DNA of 64,000 bases from Rhodococcus sp. NBC_00297 (GCF_036173065.1 NZ_CP108041.1:2669001-2733000); one strand, 5' to 3'; shown: positions 34,594-44,613, numbered from the stretch's first letter. Numbers and translations: made by a program. Notes: generated from the letters alone by a model not told the origin.

Positions 34594-35353
34594 GGCCGCC
34601 GCTCGCAGCATCGACGAAGATCCCCTGACGGAGAATCGGAACGCCGGCGCTCTCCCCGACCTCCGCTGCCACCGCGACATCGCCGTCGAATCCGAGGGCG
34701 ATCAGCTCGCGACCGGAACTGCAGTCACGCAGTGCCGTCGACGGATCATCGGCCACCGCCGTCCAGGCTGCCTGCGCTGCGTCGGCCTCGGGAGACGGGT
34801 CGAGAAGACGCCCGACGGCGGCGAGTGCCGCGACGACTGCACCCGCTCCCCAGAAGTCCTCGATCGCGGGGCGTAGCGATCCGTCCGGCCATCTCTCGCC
34901 CGCAGCGATGATCGCCACGGAGTCGTCCGGTCCCGCGGTGCGCGCGATCCAGTGCGCGATCGCCGTCGCCGTGCGCAGGGACGCCGCTGCCAGGACGGGT
35001 GTCGCCGCCAGCGCCTCGGCGATGGTCGATCCGTTGGGTGACGGAAGAACGAGCCGGGCGGGCACGTCGCGCGCGGACCGGATCGATCCGGGGGACAATG
35101 TGATGCGGCCCGGAGCCGATTGCGAGCGGCGGAACGCCACGGACGCGTCGTGACGTCGGGCGACCTCCTCGGTGTCGGCGCCCGCGTGCGGGACGACGCC
35201 GATCCCTCGGTCGAGAGCGACACTCACCGTGGTGGTGAACGACAGGACGTCCACGATCACGGCGATGTCGGCGTCCGACGCGATCGCCTCGGCTCCGCGC
35301 AGGCCCCAGTCCACCCGGGTGCGATGTCGCCGCTGACGGTGCTCGGGGTTCAC
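34583..35353 (-). CDS. 2-phosphosulfolactate phosphatase family protein (ComB-like)
   Basis: The 256-residue Mg-dependent phosphatase-fold protein resembles ComB of coenzyme M synthesis. Segments are AVIVDVLSFTTTVSVALDRG, LVLPSPNGSTIAEAL and VAIIAAGERWPDGSLRPAIEDFWGAGAVVAAL, which carry the conserved Asp, Asn and Glu residues. Coenzyme M is not expected here, so the physiological substrate is probably another phosphorylated or sulfonated acid. GTG 35353 overlaps the stop of the membrane-protein gene upstream (GTGA). It converges on the monooxygenase operon. Confidence 0.82.
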   Translation of the reverse strand: MNPEHRQRRHRTRVDWGLRGAEAIASDADIAVIVDVLSFTTTVSVALDRGIGVVPHAGADTEEVARRHDASVAFRRSQSAPGRITLSPGSIRSARDVPARLVLPSPNGSTIAEALAATPVLAAASLRTATAIAHWIARTAGPDDSVAIIAAGERWPDGSLRPAIEDFWGAGAVVAALAAVGRLLDPSPEADAAQAAWTAVADDPSTALRDCSSGRELIALGFDGDVAVAAEVGESAGVPILRQGIFVDAASGGLSA

Positions 35354-36009
35354 GGCTGCTCGGCCAGCTCGGTGCCCCGCAGCTCGTAGGACTTCAGTGC
35401 CCAGTACACGCCGAAGGTCATGACTGCGACCGCTTCCACCACCAGTACCGCGAGCGCGCCCTGGCGGAGGACGAGCACCAGGGCGAGCGCCGACGCCGGA
35501 GCGACGACGACCACGACCGCCACGACTCGATAGGCTCTGCGGTAGCGGCGGATTCGCCGTTCGGAGTCCCGGGACGGATCCAGGGTGTCGTCCGCGCACC
35601 GCCAGACCGACACCGCGAAGCTGACGAAGAAGGCCACGGCGGCGACGGCGTGGACCGTCATACGCAGGCCGAAGTCGCTCTGCCCCGGTGGATCCGTGGG
35701 CACGAGCGCGACGACGACGAGGAAGGCGCCGGCCGCGTTCAACAGTCCGTTCTCGAGCGTCCCGTGACCGCGGTAGCAGATCAACGCGATACCGGTCCCG
35801 GAGAGCACTCCGACGAACACGTCGCGGGCCGGGCTGTAGTAGTACTCGCTCATCGATCCGAGCACAGGAAGGTCGGGATCGAGCAGCGACCAGGCGACGA
35901 GCAGGAGAGGCAACCCGACGGCCATGATCGCCATCGCCGCGCGCAACGCGAAATACGTGCCGACGATGTGCTCGGCGAGCGGGTCGGACCAGGCGCGGAG
36001 CGGGCTCAT
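35350..36009 (-). CDS. Polytopic membrane protein of unknown function
   Basis: The 219-residue protein has about six transmembrane helices: FALRAAMAIMAVGLPLLLVAW, FVGVLSGTGIALICY, GAFLVVVALVPTD, MTVHAVAAVAFFVSFAVSVW, VVAVVVVVAPASALALVLVL and LAVLVVEAVAVMTFGVYWAL. A charged cytoplasmic loop rich in Arg (SRDSERRIRRYRRAYR) sits before helix five. The layout recalls Frag1/DRAM- or DUF998-like membrane proteins, but I cannot assign it. It is translationally coupled to the ComB-like gene downstream. Confidence 0.78.
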   Translation of the reverse strand: MSPLRAWSDPLAEHIVGTYFALRAAMAIMAVGLPLLLVAWSLLDPDLPVLGSMSEYYYSPARDVFVGVLSGTGIALICYRGHGTLENGLLNAAGAFLVVVALVPTDPPGQSDFGLRMTVHAVAAVAFFVSFAVSVWRCADDTLDPSRDSERRIRRYRRAYRVVAVVVVVAPASALALVLVLRQGALAVLVVEAVAVMTFGVYWALKSYELRGTELAEQP

Positions 36010-36089
36010 GGGCTCGACTCTACGGCGCGCGGAGGGTGTCGGACCCTCGAGTTACCTTCTGCAGGAATCGAGGATCCGGGGGGAGATCG

Positions 36090-37436
36090 ATGAACGACAC
36101 GGTAGAGCTGCACCCACCGTCGGTGGACGAGATACGGCTGTTCACAGCGCGTTTGGGGCTGGTGGAGGACGGCGGGTCGGCGCGGGAAGGAATCGATGCC
36201 GTGACGGCCATCGAAGCCCTGAAGAGCGTGGGCGCGGCGACGCAGGCGGTAGTGACCGCCGGGGTGGCGGCGAGCGTTCGAGCCGATCGGCGTGATCGCG
36301 GGCTGCCGAGGAAGCAGTGGGATCTCGGGATCGCGTCGCAGGTGGGTCTGGCACGTCGCGAGTCACACCGGCGTGGTGGCACATACCTCGGACTCGCACG
36401 GGCACTGGTGCACGAGATGCCGTACACCCTGCAGTCGATGCGCGAAGGCCGCCTGAGCGAGTACCGCGCGATGCTGCTGGTGCGGGAGACGGCGCACCTC
36501 ACCGTGGCGGACCGGCGGGAGGTCGATCGCCGGTTGTGCGCCGACGCCTCGACGTTGGAAGGGAAGGGCGACAAGCAGGTGGTCGCGCTCGCGGTGGCCG
36601 CGGCGGTCGAGCTCGATGCCGCGGCCGTGGCGCGGAGGAACGCGCGTGCGGCTGCGCAGCGCCGCGTGAGCGTGCGTCCGGCTCCGGATTTCATGGGATA
36701 CGCGACGGCGCTGCTGCCGATGGACAAGGCGGTGTGCGTGTACGCCACGTTGCGCCGAGACGCGGACGCGCTCGTCGCAGCCGGCCGTGCCGAGGGTCGA
36801 ACGCGTGATCAGGTGATGGCGGACCTGTTGTTCGAGCGCGTGACCGGGGGAGATGCAGCGGCGGGTCCCCCGGTGGCCGTGCAGCTGGTCATGTCCGACG
36901 AGTCGTTGCTCGCCGGCGGTGACGAGGCCGCGCACGTTCCCGGCTACGGCATGGTTCCCGCCGAAGTGGCCCGCCGTGCGGTGGCCGACCGCATCGACGG
37001 CGGGAGTGTCGGTGCGACCCTGCGGCGGCTCTACGCCGTCCCGTCGACGGGACAGCTCACGGCGATGGACTCGACGGCGCGTGTGTTCCCGGCGGGACTC
37101 GGTCACTACATCGACGTCCGCGACCGGACGTGCCGCACACCGTGGTGCGATGCGCCGATCCGACACCACGACCACATACGCCCCTTCAGGTTCGGTGGCC
37201 CGACGACGGCGGAGAACGGCATGGGACTGTGCGCCGCCTGCAATTACGCGAAGGACGCGGAGGGGTGGGAGGCCCAGCGGGTCGTCGAGCACGTCGACGG
37301 CGGCCACATCGTCAGATTCCGGACGCCGACGGGCCACACCTACGACTCGGCTCCGCCGGCAGTACCGTTGCCGCTTCCCACCACGATGGTGGAGACGCAG
37401 CTGTACGAGCTGCTCGTTCAGCGTCGAGCCGGGTGA
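36090..37436 (+). CDS. DUF222/HNH endonuclease domain protein (13E12-type)
   Basis: The 448-residue protein has the helical DUF222 region (about 15-300) and a C-terminal HNH nuclease fold: CRTPWCDAPIRHHDHIRPFRFGGPTTAENGMGLCAACNYAK, with two CxxC-type zinc pairs and the HxH/N catalytic residues. This family (mycobacterial REP13E12-like) is highly repeated in actinobacteria and often tied to mobile or recombinogenic regions, though its role is unclear. A GGGGGGAG ribosome-binding site lies 5 nt before ATG 36090. The C-terminus overlaps the convergent FAD-protein gene by 19 bp. Confidence 0.88.
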   Translation: MNDTVELHPPSVDEIRLFTARLGLVEDGGSAREGIDAVTAIEALKSVGAATQAVVTAGVAASVRADRRDRGLPRKQWDLGIASQVGLARRESHRRGGTYLGLARALVHEMPYTLQSMREGRLSEYRAMLLVRETAHLTVADRREVDRRLCADASTLEGKGDKQVVALAVAAAVELDAAAVARRNARAAAQRRVSVRPAPDFMGYATALLPMDKAVCVYATLRRDADALVAAGRAEGRTRDQVMADLLFERVTGGDAAAGPPVAVQLVMSDESLLAGGDEAAHVPGYGMVPAEVARRAVADRIDGGSVGATLRRLYAVPSTGQLTAMDSTARVFPAGLGHYIDVRDRTCRTPWCDAPIRHHDHIRPFRFGGPTTAENGMGLCAACNYAKDAEGWEAQRVVEHVDGGHIVRFRTPTGHTYDSAPPAVPLPLPTTMVETQLYELLVQRRAG

Positions 37437-39238
37437 GACACAGCACGGTGGCCGGCCACGAGATCCGCGGCGATCGCGTCGTTGTGCCGGAAGAAGCCGG
37501 CGTCGATGCCGGGCCGGGCGAAGGCGCCGGACCAGGCGTGGCCCGCCACCCACATTCCCACCGCGTACCGATGGGGGTGCGCCGTGCCCGATGCGTCGAT
37601 CACGCGGGACGAGCCGTCGACGGCCAGTTTGGCCGGACTCGTCGGAGACGCACTCACCTCGCGGACCTCACCGCGCTCGTGCAGCGATCGCAGCAGGGCG
37701 TCGGCGCTGCGCGAGATGGACGCTCTGGGCAGTCGGGCTTCGATGAGCGTCCGCGCTCGCACCACGTCGTGGTGCACGTGCGAGGTCGCCCGGAAGCCGT
37801 CACCGTCCGCCTCGAACCGCACCTCGGGGCCGAGGTAGCGAATGACTCCGGCGCGGCCGAGTGCGAGCAGCTGCTCCAGGCGCTCGGGCGGGGGACCGCT
37901 CGCGAGGAAGCTGAAGAAGGAATGCAGCTGTCCCTCCACCTGCGACGCGACGTCGTCCGGGCGCAGTCGCTCTGTCCGAACGAGCTCTCCCACAGTCCGA
38001 TACACCGACAGCAGGGCCGAGAACACGGCGGCGTCCGCGCTGAAGCGGGGGTCGCGCCGTCGTGCCAGGTCTGCCTCGATGTAGCGGTGCACCTGCTCTG
38101 CGGCATCGGCCGCTGAGTCGAATCGGGCGTGCCGCAGCGGTCGGTCGAGCGTGTCGATGTCGAAGTGGTCCTCGGGATCGGGGACCATTCGTTCGACCAG
38201 TTCACCGACTGCACGGGCGCCGTCACGGCCCAGGGCGGCCTCGAGTTCGATGAACGGCCCGCGGACACGGTCGGGGTGGGAGCGGAACAGCTCGTGATAG
38301 TGCGCCCACGCAAGTTCCGCGACCGCGAGAGGCCAGACCGCCGTACGGAAGTCGAGCGTCTCCGTCCCGGGAAAAGCCTCGGGTACGAAGAACCTCGGGA
38401 GAGGCGGTGCCGCATCGGCGATGGAGTACGAGATCTTGGCGTGATACGGAACCCCGCGTCGAGATCCGGCGTACACCAGGGATTCCCGGCCGGAGGCCGT
38501 GTACACCAGGGTGCCGTCACCGGAGCGCGAGAAGGTGCCGCCGCGTGACTCCGCGAGCAGCACCATCCAGTCCACGAAGGCGAGACCGAGGCCCGAGATC
38601 AGGACGGGTTCGGCCTCGGGAACCAGCGCCGGGTCGAGGTCGGCTGTGTATCCCGGCCCGATGTACCGGAGACCGTGGGTCTCGGCATGGGCGGCGAATG
38701 CCTGGACGTCTGCCGGCGGCAGAGTGTCGGGTTGGCCCTGCGCCAGAACGACATCGGTCACCTCGAGCACGGTGCCGTCGTCGAGGATCAGACGCTGGTG
38801 GACACCCCGATCCTCGATGTCGACGACGCAGGCCCGGTGCACGTGCACTCGAACACGATCCGGCCGCGCCTTCACCGCGCTCTCGAAGACGTGAGCGAGA
38901 TAGAGGGACTGCAGCGACCGGGACGCGAACGACGACGGGGTGAAACGGAGAACCTCCTCCCGCAGAGCCGGATCCGTGACGAGGGTGTCCCGGTTCGCCG
39001 TCACCCACTCCGCGAGGGTGGGACCGCCCGACCCGTCGGGCAGCATGGCCACGTCCGCCGCGACGGAGTTCATCCACAGCAGGGGGTCCTGGTTCCGTCG
39101 CCAGATCCGCCCTGCACCCGGCGGGTGGGGGTCGACGACATGGACGTCGATCGGTTCGGTCAGCTCGTCGGCCCGGCCGACGATCCGCTCGAGGATGCCG
39201 GTCGCGCGGGGTCCTCCGCCCACGAACGCGATGCTCAC
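37418..39238 (-). CDS. FAD/NAD(P)-binding protein (large, HI0933/lysine-N6-oxygenase-like fold)
   Basis: The 606-residue protein begins with a Rossmann dinucleotide site VSIAFVGGGPRATGILERIV, followed by VHVVDPHPPGAGRIWRRNQDPLLWMNSVAAD. A second glycine-rich strand (EPVLISGLGLAFVDWMVLLAE) and a DVVLAQGQPDTLP segment are typical of FAD_NAD_binding proteins of this size in actinobacteria. GTG 39238 is chosen because the Rossmann strand begins immediately; 18 extra residues upstream have no pattern. There is no membrane segment. It is probably a flavin oxidoreductase, but reaction and partners are unknown. It diverges from fgd. Confidence 0.82.
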   Translation of the reverse strand: MSIAFVGGGPRATGILERIVGRADELTEPIDVHVVDPHPPGAGRIWRRNQDPLLWMNSVAADVAMLPDGSGGPTLAEWVTANRDTLVTDPALREEVLRFTPSSFASRSLQSLYLAHVFESAVKARPDRVRVHVHRACVVDIEDRGVHQRLILDDGTVLEVTDVVLAQGQPDTLPPADVQAFAAHAETHGLRYIGPGYTADLDPALVPEAEPVLISGLGLAFVDWMVLLAESRGGTFSRSGDGTLVYTASGRESLVYAGSRRGVPYHAKISYSIADAAPPLPRFFVPEAFPGTETLDFRTAVWPLAVAELAWAHYHELFRSHPDRVRGPFIELEAALGRDGARAVGELVERMVPDPEDHFDIDTLDRPLRHARFDSAADAAEQVHRYIEADLARRRDPRFSADAAVFSALLSVYRTVGELVRTERLRPDDVASQVEGQLHSFFSFLASGPPPERLEQLLALGRAGVIRYLGPEVRFEADGDGFRATSHVHHDVVRARTLIEARLPRASISRSADALLRSLHERGEVREVSASPTSPAKLAVDGSSRVIDASGTAHPHRYAVGMWVAGHAWSGAFARPGIDAGFFRHNDAIAADLVAGHRAVSHPARR

Positions 39239-39302
39239 GAGTACGGTCCCGCCGTGAAGCCCGCAGCGCGCCGGGAATCGTCCTCGCCCCACAGCAGTGG
39301 TT

Positions 39303-39318
39303 CAGAACGTTCGTTCTG
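39303..39318. promoter_or_regulatory. Inverted repeat CAGAACG-TT-CGTTCTG
   Basis: Perfect 7-bp arms around TT lie 64 bp upstream of the FAD-protein start and 175 bp before fgd. The form is that of a TetR/MarR-type operator. The rest of the 255-bp divergent region contains a GAGGGAG ribosome-binding site for fgd but no clear promoter. Confidence 0.5.
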
Positions 39319-39493
39319 CACCTCGACACCCACCACAGCCTCCTTGCGCTCGTGCAACCTCCCACGGTGCCGGGCCGCCCGCCTCGGTGACAGGGTTGCG
39401 CGCACTGCGATTCGAAGGCCTCGGGCGGATCGGAGGCCTCGACTGATAGACATGACGGTGACCGGGGTTCGGCGGTAGATGAGGGAGTTCGGC

Positions 39494-40507
39494 GTGGCAC
39501 AGGAACTGAAGCTGGGATACAAGGCGTCGGCCGAGCAGTTCGGCCCCCGCGAGCTCGTGGAGATCGCCGTTCTCGCGGAGTCGTCGGGCATGGATTCGGC
39601 GACCGTGAGCGACCACTTCCAGCCCTGGCGCCACGAGGGCGGCCACGCCCCGTTCTCGCTCGCGTGGATGACGGCCGTCGGTGAGCGCACGAAGACCCTG
39701 CAGCTGGGCACGTCGGTGATGACCCCGACATTCCGCTACAACCCGGCCGTGATCGCCCAGGCGTTCGCGACGATGGCGTGCCTGTACCCGAACCGGATCA
39801 TGCTCGGTGTAGGCACCGGTGAGGCCCTCAACGAGATCGCGACCGGATTCGACGGTGAGTGGCCGGAGTTCAAGGAGCGGTTCGCGCGTCTGCGCGAGGC
39901 TGTGTCGCTGATGCGCGAGCTGTGGCTGGGCGATCGCGTCGACTTCGAGGGTGAGTACTACAAGACGAAGGGCGCATCGATCTACGACGTGCCCGAGGGT
40001 GGGGTCCCGGTGTACGTGGCGGCCGGCGGTCCCGTGGTCGCGCGCTACGCCGGACGCAGCGGCGACGGCTTCATCTGTACGTCCGGCAAGGGTATGGAGC
40101 TCTACACCGACAAGTTGATCCCCGCGGTGGCGGAAGGTGCGGAGAAGATGAACCGGTCCGTGGGCGACATCGACCACATGATCGAGATCAAGATCTCGTA
40201 CGACACCGATGCCGATGCGGCGCTGGAGAACACGCGCTTCTGGGCGCCGCTGTCACTGACGCCGGAGCAGAAGCACTCCATCGACGATCCGATCGAGATG
40301 GAGAAGGCCGCGGACGAGCTGCCGATCGAGCAGGTGGCGAAGCGGTGGATCGTCGCCTCCGATCCGGACGAGGCGGTGGAGAAGGTCAAGCCGTACGTCG
40401 ATGCAGGCCTGAACCACCTTGTCTTTCACGCGCCGGGTCACGATCAGCGTCGGTTCCTGGAGCTGTTCAAGACCGATCTGGAGCCCCGTCTGCGCCGTCT
40501 GGGCTGA
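39494..40507 (+). CDS. fgd: F420-dependent glucose-6-phosphate dehydrogenase
   Basis: The 337-residue LLM-fold enzyme oxidises glucose-6-phosphate to 6-phosphogluconolactone and reduces coenzyme F420, feeding F420H2 reductases in mycolata. The sequence is very close to M. tuberculosis Fgd1 (336 residues): [45 protein letters not shown] with the conserved His and Trp of the active site, and [14 protein letters not shown]. Phosphate-binding Lys/Arg lie in EIKISYDTD and [20 protein letters not shown] 39494 is preferred over ATG 39479, because GAGGGAG lies 6 nt upstream and the N-terminus then aligns. Its 3' end overlaps marR by 41 bp. Confidence 0.95.
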   Translation: MAQELKLGYKASAEQFGPRELVEIAVLAESSGMDSATVSDHFQPWRHEGGHAPFSLAWMTAVGERTKTLQLGTSVMTPTFRYNPAVIAQAFATMACLYPNRIMLGVGTGEALNEIATGFDGEWPEFKERFARLREAVSLMRELWLGDRVDFEGEYYKTKGASIYDVPEGGVPVYVAAGGPVVARYAGRSGDGFICTSGKGMELYTDKLIPAVAEGAEKMNRSVGDIDHMIEIKISYDTDADAALENTRFWAPLSLTPEQKHSIDDPIEMEKAADELPIEQVAKRWIVASDPDEAVEKVKPYVDAGLNHLVFHAPGHDQRRFLELFKTDLEPRLRRLG

Positions 40508-40937
40508 CGACGCCGGAGGACACCGCGCCCGACAGGATCCGGTGCAGCACCGCGGCGTCCTCGTCGCCGAGGTCGGCGAGCGAGTCGGGTACCGGGTCGG
40601 TGATCGCGTGTACGCGGTCCATCAGGGCGCGGCCGTCGTCGGTGATCGTGACGCGCTTGCTGCGACGATCGCTGTCGTCGACGGTGCGGCGGACGTAGCC
40701 GCGAGACTCGAGTTCGTTGACGCACACCGTGGTCGCCGGTGCGTCCATCGCCGCCGCGGTGGCCACCCCGCTCATCGTCAGCGGTCCGTCGACCAGGCGC
40801 CGAAGCACCCGCACCCGGCTGAACGGCATGTCGACCTCGGCCGCCACCCGTCGGCGCCAGGTGTCGCGGTTCTCGAAGACCAGCGAGGTCATCGCGGCCC
40901 AGGCCTCGTCTATCGGTCGGCTCCGGCGGTCAGGCAC
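40467..40937 (-). CDS. MarR-family transcriptional regulator
   Basis: The 156-residue winged-helix regulator has the MarR core [64 protein letters not shown], including the DxRxK-type wing ([10 protein letters not shown]). It overlaps the 3' end of the MFS gene upstream by 8 bp, so the exporter and regulator form one unit. It probably binds the CAAG-N7-CTTG dyad at the exporter promoter and is released by an exported compound; that is inferred from position. Its stop lies inside the convergent fgd gene. Confidence 0.9.
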   Translation of the reverse strand: MPDRRSRPIDEAWAAMTSLVFENRDTWRRRVAAEVDMPFSRVRVLRRLVDGPLTMSGVATAAAMDAPATTVCVNELESRGYVRRTVDDSDRRSKRVTITDDGRALMDRVHAITDPVPDSLADLGDEDAAVLHRILSGAVSSGVVSPDGADGAPDRS

Positions 40938-42381
40938 GGGCGGGCTCCGGTGTGCGGAACAGTGCGGCCACGTCGTCCGCGGTCCGCGTGGCCCGTCTGC
41001 TGGCGCTGACCAGCCCGAGGCCCGCGACGATCACACCGATGGCGGCCAGAGCCCACCAGACCGTGTGTGTGGAGGCGGCGAACCCCGCGTCGATGCCGGC
41101 CGCGGCGCCCGCGGTGGTGAGGCTCCCGCACAGCGCGACGCCGATGCTGACACCGATCTGGCGGCTGGTCGATGCGACCGCCGACGCCGCACCCGCGCGA
41201 TCGCGGGGCATCCCGCCGACGGCCGCGTTGGTGATGGGGGCGTTGACCAGCCCGAAGCCGACTCCGAAGATCGCGAACATGACCAGCAGTGCGCTGACGG
41301 GGGTGGTGGCGGAGAGGCGGGTGAGGGTCAGGCCGGCGACGGCGATGACCACACCGGCGATGGTCATCGAGGGGCGGGCACCCCACCGCGCCACCATCCG
41401 CCCGGACAGCGGCGAGCAGATCAGCGTGGCGAGTGCGAGCGGTAGGAAGGACGCTCCCGTGCCGATCGCGCTGAAGCCGCGCACCTCCTGCAGGTACAGA
41501 GACATGAGGAACAGGAACGCTCCGTATCCGCCGAAGGCGCACACGGCCACGATCGTCGCCGACGAGAACGGGATGCTGCGGAAGAAGCGCAGATCGATGA
41601 ACGGATCGACGCGCCTGTTCTCGTAGCGGACGAACGCGACGAACGTGGCCACGGACAGGGCGAACACCGCGAGGGTGATGGGCGACGACCATCCGAGCGA
41701 GGGACCCTCGATGAGGCCGAACACCAGGGAGGCCAGCATGACGACACCGAGCAGCTGACCGACCGGATCGAACGCGCGCACGACGGGCGACCGCGACTCG
41801 GGGACGAACACGGCGGCCAGAACGAACGCTGCGAGACAGACCGGGATGTTGATCCAGAAGACGGACCGCCACCCGGAGATCTCGATCAACAGTCCGCCGA
41901 GCATGGGACCGAGGGCCATGGAGATGCCGACCACGGCGCCCCACATACCGATCGCCCGGGCACGCTCGGCCTTCCCGGTGAAGACCTGCGTGATGATCGA
42001 CATGGCGACGGGGTTGAGCATCGACCCACCGATCGCCTGGATCATGCGCGCGAGGATGAGGACCGGGGCGGTGGGGGCGAGGCTGCAGAGCAGCGAGCCG
42101 ACGGCGAAGCTGACGAGTCCGATTTGGAAGACACGGCGCCGCCCCACACGGTCGGCGGTGGTGCCGGACAGCAGCAGCAGACTGGCGAGCACCAGTGTGT
42201 AGACGTCGATGGTCCACTGGAGCTGGGACACGGATGCGCCGAGTTCGGTGCGGACGGCGGGCAGCGCGACGTTCACGATGGTGGCGTCCATCGAGACGAT
42301 GAGCAGGCTGAGGCAGCACGTGGCCAGCACGATCATCTTGTGACGCTGGTCGAGACCGCCTGACGCGACAGTTGTGGGCAC
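40930..42381 (-). CDS. MFS multidrug-type exporter (DHA2, 14 helices)
   Basis: The 483-residue exporter has about 14 transmembrane helices. MDATIVNVALPAVRTELG is the helix-1 signature, LLLSGTTADRVGRRRVFQIG is motif A, and AVVGISMALGPMLGGLLIEISGWRSVFWINIPV is motif C with the conserved end of helix 6. GTG 42381 sits 7 nt after CATAAT on this strand and is probably the first transcribed base. It is followed by marR in the same transcript. The substrate is unknown. This pair is inserted between fgd and pta, which I recall as neighbours in M. tuberculosis. Confidence 0.9.
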   Translation of the reverse strand: MPTTVASGGLDQRHKMIVLATCCLSLLIVSMDATIVNVALPAVRTELGASVSQLQWTIDVYTLVLASLLLLSGTTADRVGRRRVFQIGLVSFAVGSLLCSLAPTAPVLILARMIQAIGGSMLNPVAMSIITQVFTGKAERARAIGMWGAVVGISMALGPMLGGLLIEISGWRSVFWINIPVCLAAFVLAAVFVPESRSPVVRAFDPVGQLLGVVMLASLVFGLIEGPSLGWSSPITLAVFALSVATFVAFVRYENRRVDPFIDLRFFRSIPFSSATIVAVCAFGGYGAFLFLMSLYLQEVRGFSAIGTGASFLPLALATLICSPLSGRMVARWGARPSMTIAGVVIAVAGLTLTRLSATTPVSALLVMFAIFGVGFGLVNAPITNAAVGGMPRDRAGAASAVASTSRQIGVSIGVALCGSLTTAGAAAGIDAGFAASTHTVWWALAAIGVIVAGLGLVSASRRATRTADDVAALFRTPEPARA

Positions 42382-42382
42382 A

Positions 42383-42397
42383 CAAGTATTATGCTTG
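42383..42397. promoter_or_regulatory. MarR operator candidate over the exporter promoter
   Basis: CAAGTATTATGCTTG is a near-perfect 15-bp dyad. On the minus strand it contains the -10 CATAAT of the exporter. Binding there would block transcription of the MFS-marR unit. Confidence 0.6.
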
Positions 42398-42483
42398 CGT
42401 AGGCTAAGAAAGTGCGGAGTTGTTCCCGGGATCACAGCCCGACCGCGGGACATCGTCTCGGACGACCGCGGCGGCGCGCCCAT

Positions 42484-42489
42484 TAGGCT
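42484..42489 (+). promoter_or_regulatory. -10 of leaderless pta-ackA transcript
   Basis: TAGGCT is followed by 6 nt and the ATG of pta. The same hexamer and spacing precede the VirR-like gene at 63158. Confidence 0.55.
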
Positions 42490-42495
42490 GAGACC

Positions 42496-44613
42496 ATGGT
42501 CGCCGCGCCCGCAGACACGCCCAGTTCGCCCGTCTCCAGCATCTACATCGCGTCGCCCGAGGGGGACACCGGCAAGTCGACCATCGCGTTGGGGCTGCTG
42601 CGCATGCTCGGTGCCTCGACGGCTCGGGTCGGTGTGTTCCGGCCGATCGCTCGGTCGTCGTCCGAGACCGACTACATCCTCGAGCTCATGATCGACCACA
42701 CCACCGCGGACACCACGTACGAGCAGTCGCTCGGCGTCACCTACGACGAGGTGCACGCGGATCCCGACGCCGCGCTCGCCGAGATCGTGCGCCGCTATCA
42801 CGACGTCGCGTCCCAGTGCGATGCCGTGGTGATCGTGGGCAGCGACTACACCGACATCGCCAGTCCCAGCGAGCTGGGGTTCAACGCGCGCGTCGCCGTG
42901 AACCTGGGCGCCCCGGTGCTCCTCGCGCTGCGTGGCTCCGAACGCACGCCCGAGGAGATCGCCCACCTCGCCGACGTGTGTCGATCGGAACTGTCGACGC
43001 ACCGCGCCCATCTGGCCGGCATCGTCGCCAACCGGTGCGATCCCGACGCGTTGGACGACGTCATCGCGCAGCTCTCGACAGAGGACGTGCCGGCGTGGGC
43101 TCTGCCCGAGGTACCGCTGCTGGTCGCACCGACCATGGACGAACTGCTGCACGCGATGAAGGGCGAACTCTACAGCGGCGATGCCGAACTGCTGCAACGG
43201 GAGGCCCTGCGCGTGATGGTCGGCGGCATGACGGCCGAGCACATTCTCGAGCGACTCACCGAGGGAGTCGTCGTCATCGCTCCGGCCGACCGCTCCGACG
43301 TCGTGCTCGCGCTCGTCAACGCCCACGAGGCCGAGGGGTTTCCGTCGCTCGCCGGCATCGTCATGAACGGCGGACTGACACCGCATCCCATGATCGCCAA
43401 GCTCATCGAGGGTCTGCAGCCCCGACTACCGATCCTCACCACCGAACTCGGAACCTTCGACACCGCGAGTGTGGCCGCGTCCACTCGCGGGCGGGTGGCC
43501 GTCGGATCGCAACGCAAGGTCGACACGGCGCTGGCGCTCATGGAGCGCCACGTCGACGCCGCCGAGATCCTGGGCCGCCTCGACGTCGCGATGCCGTCGG
43601 TGGTGACGCCGCAGATGTTCGAGTACCAGCTCATCGACCGGGCCCGCGCCGACCGCAAGCACATCGTGTTGCCCGAGGGGTCGGACGACCGGATCCTGCG
43701 CGCGGCCGGACGACTGCTGCAACGGCAGGTCGCGGACCTGACCATCCTCGGTGACGAGGCGGCGATCACGCGCAGGGCCGGGGAACTGGGGGTGGACCTG
43801 TCCGAGGCCACCGTGCTGGATCCGACGAACTCGGAGTACACGGACGACTTCGTCGCGGAGTACGTCCAGCTGCGCAAGCACAAGGGCATGACCGAGGACA
43901 AGGCCCGCGACATCATGTCCGACATCTCGTACTTCGGAACCATGATGGTGCACAAGGGCATTGCCGACGGCATGGTCTCGGGTGCCGCGCACACCACGGC
44001 GCACACCATCAAGCCGTCCTTCGAGATCATCAAGACCATGGACGGGGTCTCGACGGTCTCGAGCATCTTCCTGATGTGTCTCGCGGACAAGGTGCTCGCC
44101 TACGGCGACTGCGCCGTGGTTCCCGACCCCACGTCGGAACAGCTCGCCGACATCGCCGTCTCGTCCGCGGCCACCGCGTCGATGTTCGGCATCGAGCCGC
44201 GGGTGGCGATGCTGAGCTACTCCACCGGCGATTCCGGATCGGGTGCCGACGTGGACAAGGTCCGGACGGCGACCGACCTCGTCCGCGACCGGGCGCCGGA
44301 TCTGCTGGTGGAGGGGCCGATCCAGTACGACGCGGCCATCGACCCGTCGGTGGCGAAGTCCAAGCTGCCCGACTCCGAGGTGGCGGGCCGGGCGACCGTG
44401 TTCGTCTTCCCCGACCTCAACACCGGCAACAACACGTACAAGGCGGTGCAGCGCAGCGCCAACGCCGTGGCGGTGGGACCGGTCCTGCAGGGACTGCGCA
44501 AGCCCGTCAACGATCTCAGTCGAGGAGCCCTGGTGCAGGACATCGTGAACACCGTGGCGATCACCGCCATCCAGGCCCAGTCCGGTACCGACGGTCTGGA
44601 GGTCGCGAAGTGA
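42496..44613 (+). CDS. pta: Phosphate acetyltransferase
   Basis: The 705-residue long-form enzyme converts acetyl-CoA and phosphate to acetyl phosphate and CoA. The N-terminal part is a DRTGG/AAA-like regulatory domain with the P-loop-like [21 protein letters not shown] and a DRTGG-like middle (about 215-325). The C-terminal catalytic domain starts near [24 protein letters not shown] and includes [42 protein letters not shown] and [17 protein letters not shown]. Length and order match M. tuberculosis Pta (Rv0408). The stop overlaps the ackA GTG (GTGA), as expected for the acetate pathway pair. Confidence 0.96.
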   Translation: MVAAPADTPSSPVSSIYIASPEGDTGKSTIALGLLRMLGASTARVGVFRPIARSSSETDYILELMIDHTTADTTYEQSLGVTYDEVHADPDAALAEIVRRYHDVASQCDAVVIVGSDYTDIASPSELGFNARVAVNLGAPVLLALRGSERTPEEIAHLADVCRSELSTHRAHLAGIVANRCDPDALDDVIAQLSTEDVPAWALPEVPLLVAPTMDELLHAMKGELYSGDAELLQREALRVMVGGMTAEHILERLTEGVVVIAPADRSDVVLALVNAHEAEGFPSLAGIVMNGGLTPHPMIAKLIEGLQPRLPILTTELGTFDTASVAASTRGRVAVGSQRKVDTALALMERHVDAAEILGRLDVAMPSVVTPQMFEYQLIDRARADRKHIVLPEGSDDRILRAAGRLLQRQVADLTILGDEAAITRRAGELGVDLSEATVLDPTNSEYTDDFVAEYVQLRKHKGMTEDKARDIMSDISYFGTMMVHKGIADGMVSGAAHTTAHTIKPSFEIIKTMDGVSTVSSIFLMCLADKVLAYGDCAVVPDPTSEQLADIAVSSAATASMFGIEPRVAMLSYSTGDSGSGADVDKVRTATDLVRDRAPDLLVEGPIQYDAAIDPSVAKSKLPDSEVAGRATVFVFPDLNTGNNTYKAVQRSANAVAVGPVLQGLRKPVNDLSRGALVQDIVNTVAITAIQAQSGTDGLEVAK

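Noticed and set aside
29492-36009. Natural-product biosynthetic cluster built on LLM and 2OG oxygenases
   Set aside because: There is no scaffold enzyme such as an NRPS, PKS, terpene synthase or radical-SAM core, nor a dedicated transporter. A salvage operon fits better.
36090-37436. HNH gene as part of a prophage or restriction system
   Set aside because: DUF222/HNH proteins are scattered singly in actinobacterial genomes, and no phage structural, integrase or methyltransferase gene lies beside it.
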